Source: Clostridiaceae bacterium UBA6110
Lineage (GTDB): Bacteria; Bacillota; Clostridia; Clostridiales; Clostridiaceae
Length of the DNA: 23,905 bases
Direction: 5' to 3'
NCBI GenBank assembly: GCA_002428415.1
Contig: DIWI01000070.1
Coordinates: 32,294 to 56,198, forward strand
The number at the start of each line of letters is the position of its first letter. Within the stretch, counting starts at the first letter, position 1. Below, piece after piece: positions 5,652-13,709 of the stretch. The notes beneath the pieces were generated by a model that saw only the letters and a program-made list of their open reading frames with translations, was not told the DNA's origin and searched no databases. Made by a program: the position numbers and the translations under genes.

Positions 5652-6668
5652 TTAGTAATTTATCGATGACTCCGCGATAGATGCAATGTCTTTTGACCCT
5701 GTCAGGAGCATCGCTCCCCTGAGCTCAGCACGTATCTTCTCCGCATAGAGGGAAACGCCTTCAGCGCCTCCGCCGATAGCATACTGGGCGAAAGGCCTTC
5801 CTATAAGCACACCGTCTGCACCAAGTGCGAGCATCTTGAACACATCCACTCCCGACCTCACACCGCCATCAACGAATATTGTTGTCTTGCCCCTGGCAAC
5901 CTCTGCAATCGTGCTGAGCACGCTGCAGGTAGCCGGAGTGCTGTCGAGAACCCTTCCGCCATGGTTTGATACCACAATGGCATCAGCGCCAGACTGGACC
6001 GCAAGGAGCGCCTCACAGGGCGTCATGATGCCCTTGATTATGAAGGGAACCCTGAGAGCTGCCTTTATCTCCTTGAGGTCTTCAAGGGTCTTGGGGTCCA
6101 CCCTGTGGCCATGCATTTTCAATGTGTCAAGCCCGCACGAGTCAATGTCAACTCCTATGGCAATCGGGTCTGATTCCATGGCAAGTTCGATCCTTGACAG
6201 AAGCTCCTCGTTGTCCCATGGCTTGATGAATACAATTCCTCTGACCTTCTTTTCCTTGAGTACCGAAATATTCTCCTCGATGAAGGACTTGAAGGCTGAA
6301 TCTCCGACCATCGGAATTATACTGCTGTCCCTTGAACCCTCGATAAGCCCTTTTATATATTCCCGTTCAGTCATCCTGTTTCCCATGTTTATTGCAACTC
6401 CGGTAACGGGAGCTGGAAAGACAGGGAACGGCATTCTTACACCGAAAAACTCAGCTGACGTATCCGGCTCCCTCACTTCATGTATGGACTTCATGTTGAG
6501 AGTTATTTTCTTCAATTCGTTATAGTTATTCATGAAGGAGGAGCCTGTCCCCTTGCCTCCCATACCCGGGACTTCACCTCTGCAGGCGACTCCGTTGCAC
6601 TCCGGGCACATCCTGCACTGAGGCATCATAAGTTCCTTGGCCTTTTGCGATATTTCTTTTAAATTCAT
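5652..6668 (-). CDS. FMN-dependent alpha-hydroxy-acid dehydrogenase/oxidase family protein
   Basis: This 338-residue protein belongs to the glycolate oxidase / lactate dehydrogenase (LldD) TIM-barrel family. The FMN and substrate residues are present: K212 in the PFIIKGI strand, S234-N-H236-G-G-R239 with the catalytic base histidine, D267-GGVR271-SG for the phosphate, and G290-R291 after it. The family normally has 350-390 residues; here the substrate loop region is short. The N-terminus carries four cysteines (C18, C21, C24, C29; CRMCPECNGVAC), which could bind a metal or iron-sulfur cluster, a feature not found in classical LldD. The start is ATG 6668: it shares ATGA with the DUF523 stop, and GGAGG lies nine bases upstream. 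An in-frame TTG at 6683 is rejected because it overlaps the ribosome site. The likely reaction is oxidation of a 2-hydroxy acid with FMN; substrate unknown. Confidence 0.9.
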   Translation of the reverse strand: MNLKEISQKAKELMMPQCRMCPECNGVACRGEVPGMGGKGTGSSFMNNYNELKKITLNMKSIHEVREPDTSAEFFGVRMPFPVFPAPVTGVAINMGNRMTEREYIKGLIEGSRDSSIIPMVGDSAFKSFIEENISVLKEKKVRGIVFIKPWDNEELLSRIELAMESDPIAIGVDIDSCGLDTLKMHGHRVDPKTLEDLKEIKAALRVPFIIKGIMTPCEALLAVQSGADAIVVSNHGGRVLDSTPATCSVLSTIAEVARGKTTIFVDGGVRSGVDVFKMLALGADGVLIGRPFAQYAIGGGAEGVSLYAEKIRAELRGAMLLTGSKDIASIAESSINY

Positions 6669-7099
6669 AAGTTCAACCTCCAATAATCATTCTCGTCATA
6701 TACTTCTATTCCGTTCTCAAGCAGAAGGTCACAGGCGATGCCATTACCTTCTATAAGGATCCCCCCGAATGTTCCGTCGTAAATCCTTCCCTTGCCGCAG
6801 GAAGGGCTCCTTGCCTTTAGTATTGCCTTAGTGGCACCTGACTCCAGGCAAAGTTTCAGCACTCTCCCCGCACCTGACCTGAACTCATCTGTTACATCCG
6901 TTCCGTCGATTGCAAACACCCTGCCTTCCCTTATCTCAGACCTCGGTCTCGGTATCGGAAGTCCGCCGAGGACCTCAGGGCAAACCGGTATCAGCTCATA
7001 CTTCCTCGAAAGGCCGATTATTCCTTCAATGCTTTTACCAGTACCGTCGTACCTGACCTTTTCACCGAGAAGGCAGGCGCTGACAATTATCTTTTCCAT
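6665..7099 (-). CDS. DUF523 family protein, TudS-like thiouracil desulfidase
   Basis: This 144-residue protein is a stand-alone DUF523. Three conserved cysteines sit in family motifs: SACLLG (C9) followed by VRYDG, PVCPEVLGGLPIPRPRSE (C40), and LKARSPSCG (C101). In characterised TudS proteins the matching cysteines hold a [4Fe-4S] cluster that removes sulfur from 2-thiouracil or related thiolated bases. That activity is known for some members and is an inference here. AGGAG before ATG 7099 sits about seven bases away, and the gap to the mutS2 stop is only 10 bases. Its stop overlaps the start of the FMN dehydrogenase gene, so both belong to the U32-mutS2 operon. Confidence 0.9.
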   Translation of the reverse strand: MEKIIVSACLLGEKVRYDGTGKSIEGIIGLSRKYELIPVCPEVLGGLPIPRPRSEIREGRVFAIDGTDVTDEFRSGAGRVLKLCLESGATKAILKARSPSCGKGRIYDGTFGGILIEGNGIACDLLLENGIEVYDENDYWRLNL

Positions 7100-7109
7100 G
7101 CTTTTACTC

Positions 7110-9458
7110 CTATCTCAGGGTGACGATTGTGACACCCTGTCCGCCTTCGCCATATTCTCCAGGCCTCGATTTCTTGACGTGCGGGTGGTTCCTCAGCATC
7201 TTTCCTATTTCATCCTTCAGAACTCCGGTGCCCATTCCATGAATAATGGTAACCTCATTGAGTCCCCCCAGGCTGGCTTCATCCAGATACATATCCACCC
7301 TGTAGGTAGCTTCGCCGGAATCAAGACCCCTAACATCGCATGATGTGGAGACCGCCTTAAGGTTCAGCTTGACTTCCCTTTTCCGTATCTGCTTCTGTTC
7401 CTTCGTTTCTTTAGCTTCAAGGAGGTCATTCTGGTTGACGTTCATCTTCATGATTCCCGCCTGGACCTGGAGATTTCCGTCCCTGTCCGGCCTTGTAAGG
7501 ATTGTAACCCTCTGGTTGAGAGTCGCAAGCAGCACATCCTTACCCGGAGTAAGGTCCTTTGCTGCAGTTCCCTTGACTCGCTCCTGTTCCCTTTCATCTC
7601 CTCCCTGGCTGTCGAGTCCAGTCTGGATCCTTTCCCTGATATCCTGCAGCTTTCGCCTGCCCTCGGTTCCGTAGCCGGATTTCTCAAGCTCACGAAGGTT
7701 CTTGAGGATTTCATCTGATTTTTCCTTGGCCTCCCTGAGGTATCTTCTGCCTTCCCTCTTGGCATCCTGAAGGGCGTTCTCTCTTACCTCATCGATCCTG
7801 GACAGCTTTCTGTCCAGCTCCTCCTGCTTCCTTTCGAGGGCAACCCGAAGCGCCTTTGCCTCTTCCGCTTCACGTGTAGCCTTCATGCTGTCAGTCTGAA
7901 GGTTTTCAAGCAGGTCCTCGAACTTTAGAGTCTCGCTGTCTATGAAACCCTTTGACCTTTCAACAATGTAGTCTGGAAGGCCAAGCCTTTTTGAGATGAG
8001 AAATGCGTTGGATTTTCCCGGGACTCCTATCAGAAGCCTGTAGGTGGGTCTTAATGTCTCCACATCGAATTCAACTGAAGCGTTTACTGTTCTTGTGCTT
8101 TTTAGGGCATAGACCTTCAGTTCGCTGTAATGTGTGGTGGCAATGATCCTCACTCCAAGTTCCTTCAGTGTGTCAAGTATGGCAGCGGCAAGGGCGGCAC
8201 CTTCAGTAGGGTCCGTCCCTGCTCCAAGCTCGTCAAAGAGCACAAGGGACCTGTCATCAGCCTTGTCGATTATCGATACGATATTTGTCATATGGGACGA
8301 AAAGGTTGAAAGGCTCTGTTCGATGCTCTGCTCGTCACCGATGTCGGCGTAGATTTCCTTGAAATTTCCTATCGATGAGCCTTCGTTTACAGGTATGAGA
8401 ATACCTGCCTTTGCCATAAGGTGTAAAAGACCTACGGTCTTGAGGGTGACAGTCTTGCCTCCGGTATTCGGGCCTGTGATCACAATGACCGTATGGTCGC
8501 TCTTCATGTATATGGTAGATGGAACCACCACATCCTTTGGTATCAGAGGATGCCTTGCCTGCACCAGCTCGAAGGAAAGGTCGTCCTTAACCTCTGGCCT
8601 TGTACCGTCAACAGACATGGAGTACTTTGCCCTTGCAAATATCATGTCAAGCTCGTATATTGCATCAGCATTTCTTGTGACTCCCGCAATATTTGCCTGT
8701 ACCTTTCCTGAAAGCATCCTAAGGATCCTCTCGACCTCGGCCTTTTCCTTCAGCATCAGCTCCTTGATGTCATTGTTCAGGTTTACCAGGCTCATTGGCT
8801 CTATGAACAGCGTCTGGCCGGTAGCGCTCTGGTCGTGGACCAGGCCCGGGACGCTGCCCTTGTGTTCAGACTTGACCGGCAGCACGTACCTGTCTCCCCT
8901 GACTGTGTACAGGTTGTCCTGCAGGAACTTTTCGTTGGACCTGACAAGCGACTGGATCTTTTCCTTGACGCTCGCAGTCTTGTCCTTTAGCGCTCTCCTT
9001 AAGCCGAAAAGCTCAGGGCTTGCCTTGTCTGAGACCTCATTCTCACCTATGATCGCGATGAATATCTCATTCTCCAGCGCCTTAAAGGGGGTGACTCCAT
9101 AAAGGATTTCCCTCAGGTGCCTGTGGCTGTCAGAAAGACCCACATACTCCTTGAATTCCCTGCTGCTCTTCAGTATGTTCGCAATCCTGAGGAGTCCTGA
9201 GGCTCCTGTGGAACCACCCTTTCCAATGAACTTAAGCGTGTCCCTGACATCGTAGATGCCCTCGAATGGGGCTGATCCCTTGGAATAAAGGAGAGAAGCG
9301 GCCTCCTCAGTTTCCGATAACGACCTTTCAATGTCCTCCCTATGCTCATAAGGCTCCATGCCTGATATCATGTCCGCTCCTGCGGAGCAGACAGCATAAG
9401 CCTTGACCTTCTCAATTATCTTGAAGTATTCGAGCTTTTCCATGCTCCTTCTGTTCAC
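7110..9458 (-). CDS. mutS2: MutS2 endonuclease / ribosome-rescue ATPase
   Basis: This 782-residue protein has the MutS2 plan: no mismatch-recognition domain, a core and clamp at about 1-300, and an ABC-type ATPase with Walker A GPNTGGKT at 329-336 and Walker B LVLFDELGAGTDP at 405-417. Next come a long coiled coil (about 520-600), a KOW-like basic region (about 630-690) and a C-terminal Smr domain (about 705-782) with CDVRG and HGMGTGVL. MutS2 suppresses recombination in some bacteria; in Bacillus it acts on collided ribosomes. The family LDLR-type nuclease motif appears as CDVR here. The start is GTG 9458, which shares its G with the TAG stop of the U32 gene and follows GAGGTG seven bases upstream. 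ATG 9443 has its ribosome site only one base away and is rejected. Confidence 0.96.
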   Translation of the reverse strand: MNRRSMEKLEYFKIIEKVKAYAVCSAGADMISGMEPYEHREDIERSLSETEEAASLLYSKGSAPFEGIYDVRDTLKFIGKGGSTGASGLLRIANILKSSREFKEYVGLSDSHRHLREILYGVTPFKALENEIFIAIIGENEVSDKASPELFGLRRALKDKTASVKEKIQSLVRSNEKFLQDNLYTVRGDRYVLPVKSEHKGSVPGLVHDQSATGQTLFIEPMSLVNLNNDIKELMLKEKAEVERILRMLSGKVQANIAGVTRNADAIYELDMIFARAKYSMSVDGTRPEVKDDLSFELVQARHPLIPKDVVVPSTIYMKSDHTVIVITGPNTGGKTVTLKTVGLLHLMAKAGILIPVNEGSSIGNFKEIYADIGDEQSIEQSLSTFSSHMTNIVSIIDKADDRSLVLFDELGAGTDPTEGAALAAAILDTLKELGVRIIATTHYSELKVYALKSTRTVNASVEFDVETLRPTYRLLIGVPGKSNAFLISKRLGLPDYIVERSKGFIDSETLKFEDLLENLQTDSMKATREAEEAKALRVALERKQEELDRKLSRIDEVRENALQDAKREGRRYLREAKEKSDEILKNLRELEKSGYGTEGRRKLQDIRERIQTGLDSQGGDEREQERVKGTAAKDLTPGKDVLLATLNQRVTILTRPDRDGNLQVQAGIMKMNVNQNDLLEAKETKEQKQIRKREVKLNLKAVSTSCDVRGLDSGEATYRVDMYLDEASLGGLNEVTIIHGMGTGVLKDEIGKMLRNHPHVKKSRPGEYGEGGQGVTIVTLR

Positions 9459-11800
9459 TATTCAACACCTCTCTTGTAGTGTCCCCTGTTGAAGTCAGAT
9501 GTGCTGAAGGCCCTTTCACCCAGGAACGCGCTGACAAGCTCAAGCGATTCGTCATGGCTTTCAGTGGTAAGGTCTATCCTGAAGGACGAGAAGCCCATCC
9601 ACTTCAGATCATTTGCAGTGTCAAGGATGTTCTTCGGCTTGGAATTCATTATGAAGCTCCTGCAGAACCAATCCGTCATTACCCTGAATTCCTCACCCAT
9701 CCTGTCCTTCAGGGAGTAGCTCTCCCTCATGCAGGCCTGGTTGCAGGCTTTCTCACTTGTCATTCCTCCAACAGCAGCCCCTACCGGGCAGTATTCGCTG
9801 TGCATGAGCTCCTGCTTTCCATAAAGGATGCACATGAGCCTTTCCTTACCTTTCAATTCCTTGAGTTCAGACCTGTTGAGCTCCTCGCTCACAGTTCCAC
9901 CACAAATATCATCGCCAAAAATATCAAGGCTTGAGCTGTTGAAGAGGTTCAGCTTATAGTCCCCTATAATCGGGCATACGCCCTTAAGAGCCCTTATAAG
10001 ACCCATATTAGATGTAAGGACACCTCTGATATGGCCACCTTCGACAAGCCTCCTGACTGACGCAAGGACCATGTCAAATTCACCCTTCAATATTGAAGAA
10101 GCCCTGAGGTAGAACCTGACTTCAGGATTCTCAATTGCCAGAGTTTCCAGTGACTTAAGGTCAACATACTGTTTTCCCCTGTACCAGGGGTATGCAGCTA
10201 TATCCAAAGCACCTGCTTCAACCGCAGCCTTAATCTGTTCAATCGTGGCAGCCACCACAAGCTTTGATGGAAGGGCCGGAGCTGATACTTTAATAGCAGC
10301 CTCAGATGCCTTCCTTTCAGGGACAATTCTTTTTGCAGATGAAACCCTGTATGCCAAAAGCTGATCAAGAAGGTCACGCCTCATGGAATTAAGCTCAGAA
10401 ACAGGAAGGAACCCATCCTCAAAGACATCAGGAGTAAGGTCGGAAATATAATATGGCCCTTCAGTCTTCTTCATGGCTTCAGTGATCCTGTCAAGGCTGA
10501 GAGGAGCCTTCATGGCTTTCTCGACCATCCTTGAAGAAGCCTTGAAAACCCTTCCGTCGAATTCTGCTGATATTTCAGCCTCCATGCCTGGAGCAAAGAC
10601 AAGCCTTGCCGATATCGGAAGCTTCCTGCCATACCTGTTTTCATAGCTCTTTGAAAGCTCCTCCATAAGTCCCTTGTCAAGGGTCTTGTATAACGTACCT
10701 GAAGGAAGCCTCCTGCTGCTGTCAAGCTTTACAGTATCACCTTTTGAAGCAGACTCGATGGTTTCCCTGCCTGAATACATCCTGGAGACTATCTGCCCTT
10801 CGTCACCAACCCTCACACCGTCGCCCTTTGACAAAGGCTTACTCAGCTTTATCGTTCCGTCAGGAAGGACATTACCTATCTCAAGACCTGCATTCTTGGG
10901 ATTATGAAAGGCCATCATGTCCCTGCCATGCCTTCCCTTGAACCATCCGTCGGAAAAGCCCTCCCTGTTGAATACCTGGAGAAGCTGTTCGCGGTGCTTC
11001 GGGTCAGACTTTCCATCGAGCTCTTCCCTGAAAGCACGAACAGTTTCAGCAACATATTCCGGCTTCTTCATCCTGCCCTCAATCTTAAGCGAGGATGTTC
11101 CGGTAGACTTTATGTCCTTGATCATATCTATTGCAGTAATGTCCTTCGGGCTCATTAGATATGCAGATGCAACCTTTTTCCCGTCAGAATCCATCAGGTC
11201 ATAGGGAAGCCTGCATGGCTGTGCGCATCTTCCTCTGTTGCCTGACCGGCCTCCAAGTATTGAAGACATGAGGCACTGTCCTGAATAGCTTATGCAAAGT
11301 GCACCATGTATGAATATCTCGGTCTCGACTCCTAGGTCGATGCTGATATGCCTTATCTCCTCAAGAGACAGCTCTCTGGCAAGGACGATCCTTTTGATTC
11401 CCTTCTCAGTGAACCAGAGGGCACCCTCTCCATTATGCACTGAGAGCTGAGTCGACGCATGCAGTTCAAACTCTGGAAGAGTCGACCTCAAATTCGAAAC
11501 AAGACCCAGATCCTGTACGATCAGTGCGTCAACACCTATCCTGTAAAGAAAATCCGCATAGGAAAGAGCCTCATCCATTTCGCTGTCCTTGATGAGTGTG
11601 TTAATCGTTATGTATACCTTGACCCCATAGCCATGGCAGTAGTCCACTGCCTTTTCAAGCTCTTCATCGTCGAAGTTCGAGGCATAAGCCCTTGCAGAGA
11701 ACCTGGTGCCTCCGAGGTACACTGCATCGGCACCGTTCTGAACCGCCGCAACCATAGCTTCGCTGCTCCCCGAAGGAGCAAGGAGTTCTATCTTATCCAA
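9458..11800 (-). CDS. U32 family peptidase-like RNA hydroxylation protein with C-terminal DUF3656
   Basis: This protein of about 780 residues opens with the family N-terminus DKIELLAPSGS, continues with a TIM-barrel (DAVYLGGTRFSARAYASNF, VDALIVQDLG, HASTQLSVHN), and carries the U32 signature EIFIHGALCISYSGQCLMS. Cysteines at about 169, 176, 192 and 196 match the [4Fe-4S] ligands known in the family. The long C-terminal half (about 380-780) is DUF3656-like. Named relatives RlhA and TrhP hydroxylate 23S rRNA C2501 or tRNA wobble uridines using prephenate; an RNA role fits but is inferred. I chose TTG 11800 because GGAG lies nine bases upstream and it yields MDKIELLAPSG; TTG 11815 sits on top of the ribosome site. 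It is the first gene of the operon with mutS2. Confidence 0.92.
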   Translation of the reverse strand: MDKIELLAPSGSSEAMVAAVQNGADAVYLGGTRFSARAYASNFDDEELEKAVDYCHGYGVKVYITINTLIKDSEMDEALSYADFLYRIGVDALIVQDLGLVSNLRSTLPEFELHASTQLSVHNGEGALWFTEKGIKRIVLARELSLEEIRHISIDLGVETEIFIHGALCISYSGQCLMSSILGGRSGNRGRCAQPCRLPYDLMDSDGKKVASAYLMSPKDITAIDMIKDIKSTGTSSLKIEGRMKKPEYVAETVRAFREELDGKSDPKHREQLLQVFNREGFSDGWFKGRHGRDMMAFHNPKNAGLEIGNVLPDGTIKLSKPLSKGDGVRVGDEGQIVSRMYSGRETIESASKGDTVKLDSSRRLPSGTLYKTLDKGLMEELSKSYENRYGRKLPISARLVFAPGMEAEISAEFDGRVFKASSRMVEKAMKAPLSLDRITEAMKKTEGPYYISDLTPDVFEDGFLPVSELNSMRRDLLDQLLAYRVSSAKRIVPERKASEAAIKVSAPALPSKLVVAATIEQIKAAVEAGALDIAAYPWYRGKQYVDLKSLETLAIENPEVRFYLRASSILKGEFDMVLASVRRLVEGGHIRGVLTSNMGLIRALKGVCPIIGDYKLNLFNSSSLDIFGDDICGGTVSEELNRSELKELKGKERLMCILYGKQELMHSEYCPVGAAVGGMTSEKACNQACMRESYSLKDRMGEEFRVMTDWFCRSFIMNSKPKNILDTANDLKWMGFSSFRIDLTTESHDESLELVSAFLGERAFSTSDFNRGHYKRGVE

Positions 11801-11832
11801 TCCATTCAACTCCAAAAATTATTTCCCAGTAA

Positions 11833-11841
11833 ATTATACCA
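11833..11841 (-). promoter_or_regulatory. Extended -10 promoter for the U32-mutS2 operon
   Basis: Minus strand TGGTATAAT is a perfect TGnTATAAT. The -35 region falls in the 3' arm of the neighbouring hairpin and is poor. The predicted transcript start is near 11826, about 26 bases before TTG 11800. Confidence 0.75.
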
Positions 11842-11850
11842 CATGAACAG

Positions 11851-11881
11851 GGGGCAGGCACAAATCGCTTGTGCCTGCCCC
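11851..11881 (-). terminator. Perfect 13-base hairpin after the HTH gene
   Basis: GGGGCAGGCACAA and TTGTGCCTGCCCC pair around GCGAT on the minus strand. It begins about 34 bases after the HTH gene stop and is the likely 3' end of that transcript. There is no T-run on either strand, so it may act as a weak or Rho-independent-like stop, as an mRNA-stabilising end, or as a site affecting the overlapping U32 promoter. Confidence 0.5.
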
Positions 11882-11915
11882 TTATGATTGGTGCCATTTA
11901 CCGTGTCATGAGCAT

Positions 11916-12356
11916 TCAGTCCTCACTAGTCAGCGCCGCAATCGATGCCAGCATGATCTCCATTACCTTCAGGCTTGCGGTTATCATGATTCTCACAGTA
12001 CCCTCAGATTCGATGTACTGTGTAGTCATCTTCGACCTTCCGTATTCCGATGGCTTGGAATTCATGAGAGCTGTGGCAGAATTGACTATCCTTAACGCTT
12101 CAGTGTGGTCGAGGACATCAATGTCGATAACTGAAGATACGGTTATGCTTCTCTCATCCCCGGTGAAGCCTGCTCGCCTGACCGGCTCCTTTTCTGATCC
12201 TCCTGTGAATACAGACAGGTCATGTCCAGTCACCCTCCAGCTCTTTCCTAATTTTGTTGCCTTCAGCTTGCCTTCCCTTATGTATCTCTGTATGGTCTTG
12301 GAATGCATATTCAGCATCTCCGATATCTGTTCAACGGTGTAGTATTTCTCAGTCAT
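11916..12356 (-). CDS. Small MerR/excisionase-type HTH protein with uncharacterised C-terminal domain
   Basis: This 146-residue protein begins with a clear helix-turn-helix of the excisionase/MerR type at residues 5-44 (YYTVEQISEMLNMHS, then TIQRYIREGKLKATKLGKSWRV). Residues about 68-146 form a second domain with a beta-strand (SITVSSVIDIDVL), a helix and a final strand-helix (VRIMITASLKVMEIMLASIAAL). I do not recognise this second domain. Its size suggests a ligand or dimerisation module. No recombinase or phage gene is near, so it is more likely a chromosomal regulator than an excisionase. It is transcribed alone from its own promoter, divergently from the AEC transporter. GGGAG at 12366-12370 is nine bases before ATG 12356. 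A role in controlling the transporter is possible by position only. Confidence 0.82.
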   Translation of the reverse strand: MTEKYYTVEQISEMLNMHSKTIQRYIREGKLKATKLGKSWRVTGHDLSVFTGGSEKEPVRRAGFTGDERSITVSSVIDIDVLDHTEALRIVNSATALMNSKPSEYGRSKMTTQYIESEGTVRIMITASLKVMEIMLASIAALTSED

Positions 12357-12389
12357 TTCTTAAAACTCCCTTTTCTTGATGATAATGTA

Positions 12390-12418
12390 ATTATAGGTAA
12401 CTATAAGGAATAATGCAA
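12390..12418 (-). promoter_or_regulatory. Promoter of the HTH gene
   Basis: Minus strand TTGCAT (12413-12418), 17 bases, TATAAT (12390-12395): perfect -10 and ideal spacing. The transcript would start near 12383, giving a leader of about 27 bases. Confidence 0.78.
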
Positions 12419-12710
12419 TAGGCATAAGAAACAATTATAAATCCTGCAGCTTTTAACGCAAAGCTTTGGACAATAATCCATAAGGTTGCCTTACTTTTGC
12501 CATTACAGCAACAAAAGATTAGAATCATTGGAATTCCAAGCATGTGGCATTAAGGCAGATATGGTACCAGCTGGACAATTGGTTACATAAGGTATTTTTG
12601 CGGATTCTGAAAATTGACTGAAAAATTGAGCTATAAGTTGCAAAAGCATCAAGTTAAGGTGTACTCTTGACTATGTCTGTATAATTTCAAGCTGTTGTGA
12701 GGTAGGATAA
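12419..12710. other. Intergenic region between divergent HTH and AEC genes
   Basis: About 290 bases hold no open frame that looks coding. The region has a perfect 12-base palindrome, TTGGAATTCCAA (12528-12539), and small inverted repeats such as AGCTTT/AAAGCT near 12448-12465. A TATAAT at 12680-12685 may be the -10 of the plus-strand AEC gene, although no good -35 lies 17 bases upstream. A ribosome site GAGGTAGG precedes ATG 12711. The palindrome could be an operator. I recognise no riboswitch here. Confidence 0.5.
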
Positions 12711-13637
12711 ATGGATATTTCGGTAATTTTAGATACAATGCTGGTGCTGTTCGGAATCATGGGCCTGGGCTATGGAGCCAATATGGCTGGAATCCTCGAC
12801 GAGATTTCAAATGGAAGGATATCAAGGCTTGTTCTGAACATTACCACGCCGCTTATGATAATCAATGCTGTATTCAGCGAATCGCTGTCAGGAGACAAAT
12901 CAGAGATAATTATCATATTTCTATTGGGGATCGGCATGTATGCGATACTTCCTGTTTTCGCAAGAATTGCAGTAAAGCTTATGCGTATAGGTCCCAAAGA
13001 CTCCGGTACATATGAGCTGATGCTGATATTCGCAAATACCAGTTTCATAGGATATCCGATCATGAAGTCCCTGTTTGGCGACTGGGCTGTTTTCTACAGC
13101 TCGATCCTTAACATGCCATTCAATTTCCTTGTGTTCACATACGGAGTATATCTGATTTCAAGGAATTCGAAGGACACATTCAAGTTCGGACCGCGTGAGA
13201 TACTGAATCCTGGAGTAGTTGCTTCCCTGGTCGCACTCATAATATACTTTACAGGAATAGCCCTTCCAGACAGCATCATCAGGATAATGAGCATCGTCGG
13301 AGACACCACAGTACCGCTGTCAATGATTACGATAGGTTCTTCCCTGGCTCTCATTCCTGTACAGGATCTGTTCAGGGAGCCCAGGCTGTATATATTGTCG
13401 GTGATAAAGCTCCTGATAATGCCTTCTGTCTGCTACCTGCTGCTCAGTCTGGTTATGAAGGACCAGTTCCTTATCAACATGATCACTATAAATGTCGGAC
13501 TGCCTGCAGGCACTATGACTGTAATGATCAGCAACCAGTACAGCGGGAATACCAGGATGGCTTCCATAGGAGTATTCATCACAACACTGGCATCCGTTGC
13601 GACAGTTCCATTAATAGCATACCTGTTCATGTCATGA
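12711..13637 (+). CDS. AEC family transporter (auxin efflux carrier-like)
   Basis: This 308-residue protein has about ten membrane helices in two five-helix halves, the typical AEC (bile/arsenite/riboflavin transporter superfamily) layout. Family features are the N-terminal GLGYGANMAGILDE...LVLNITTPLMIINAV block, FANTSFIGYPIMKSLFGD at about 104-121, the central charged loop around residues 140-160, and the C-terminal SIVGDTTVPLSMITIGSSLA and PAGTMTVMISNQY segments. Bacterial members export or import organic acids such as malate or malonate; substrate here is unknown. GAGGTAGG gives a good start at 12711. It is the only gene of its unit, ended by a strong terminator shared with the convergent zapA gene. 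Confidence 0.93.
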   Translation: MDISVILDTMLVLFGIMGLGYGANMAGILDEISNGRISRLVLNITTPLMIINAVFSESLSGDKSEIIIIFLLGIGMYAILPVFARIAVKLMRIGPKDSGTYELMLIFANTSFIGYPIMKSLFGDWAVFYSSILNMPFNFLVFTYGVYLISRNSKDTFKFGPREILNPGVVASLVALIIYFTGIALPDSIIRIMSIVGDTTVPLSMITIGSSLALIPVQDLFREPRLYILSVIKLLIMPSVCYLLLSLVMKDQFLINMITINVGLPAGTMTVMISNQYSGNTRMASIGVFITTLASVATVPLIAYLFMS

Positions 13638-13670
13638 TTGGCCTGTAATTATATTTCAGCCAAAAACACA

Positions 13671-13709
13671 GATCCCGGCACCAATTATTTTGGTCCGGGA
13701 TCTTTTTTT
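13671..13709. terminator. Bidirectional terminator between AEC and zapA genes
   Basis: GATCCCGG-C-ACCAA-TTATT-TTGGT-CCGGGATC forms a stem of 13 pairs with one bulged base (13671-13702). Seven T residues follow on the plus strand (13703-13709), and TGTGTTTTT follows on the minus strand. The plus-strand T-run overlaps the TAA of the zapA gene. Confidence 0.9.

Noticed and set aside
5836..6525. 229-residue plus-strand open frame
   Set aside because: It is the antisense shadow of the FMN dehydrogenase; composition is serine/threonine-rich with no recognisable domain.
8359..9102. 247-residue plus-strand open frame
   Set aside because: It is antisense to the conserved ATPase and clamp regions of mutS2 and has no ribosome site.
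11916..12356. Reading the HTH gene as a phage excisionase and the region as a prophage remnant
   Set aside because: No integrase, attachment-site repeats or other phage genes are nearby, and the protein has a second domain and its own promoter.
12419..12710. Possible riboswitch or small RNA in the HTH/AEC intergenic region
   Set aside because: Only short palindromes are present; no terminator, no known aptamer motif and no extended stem set.
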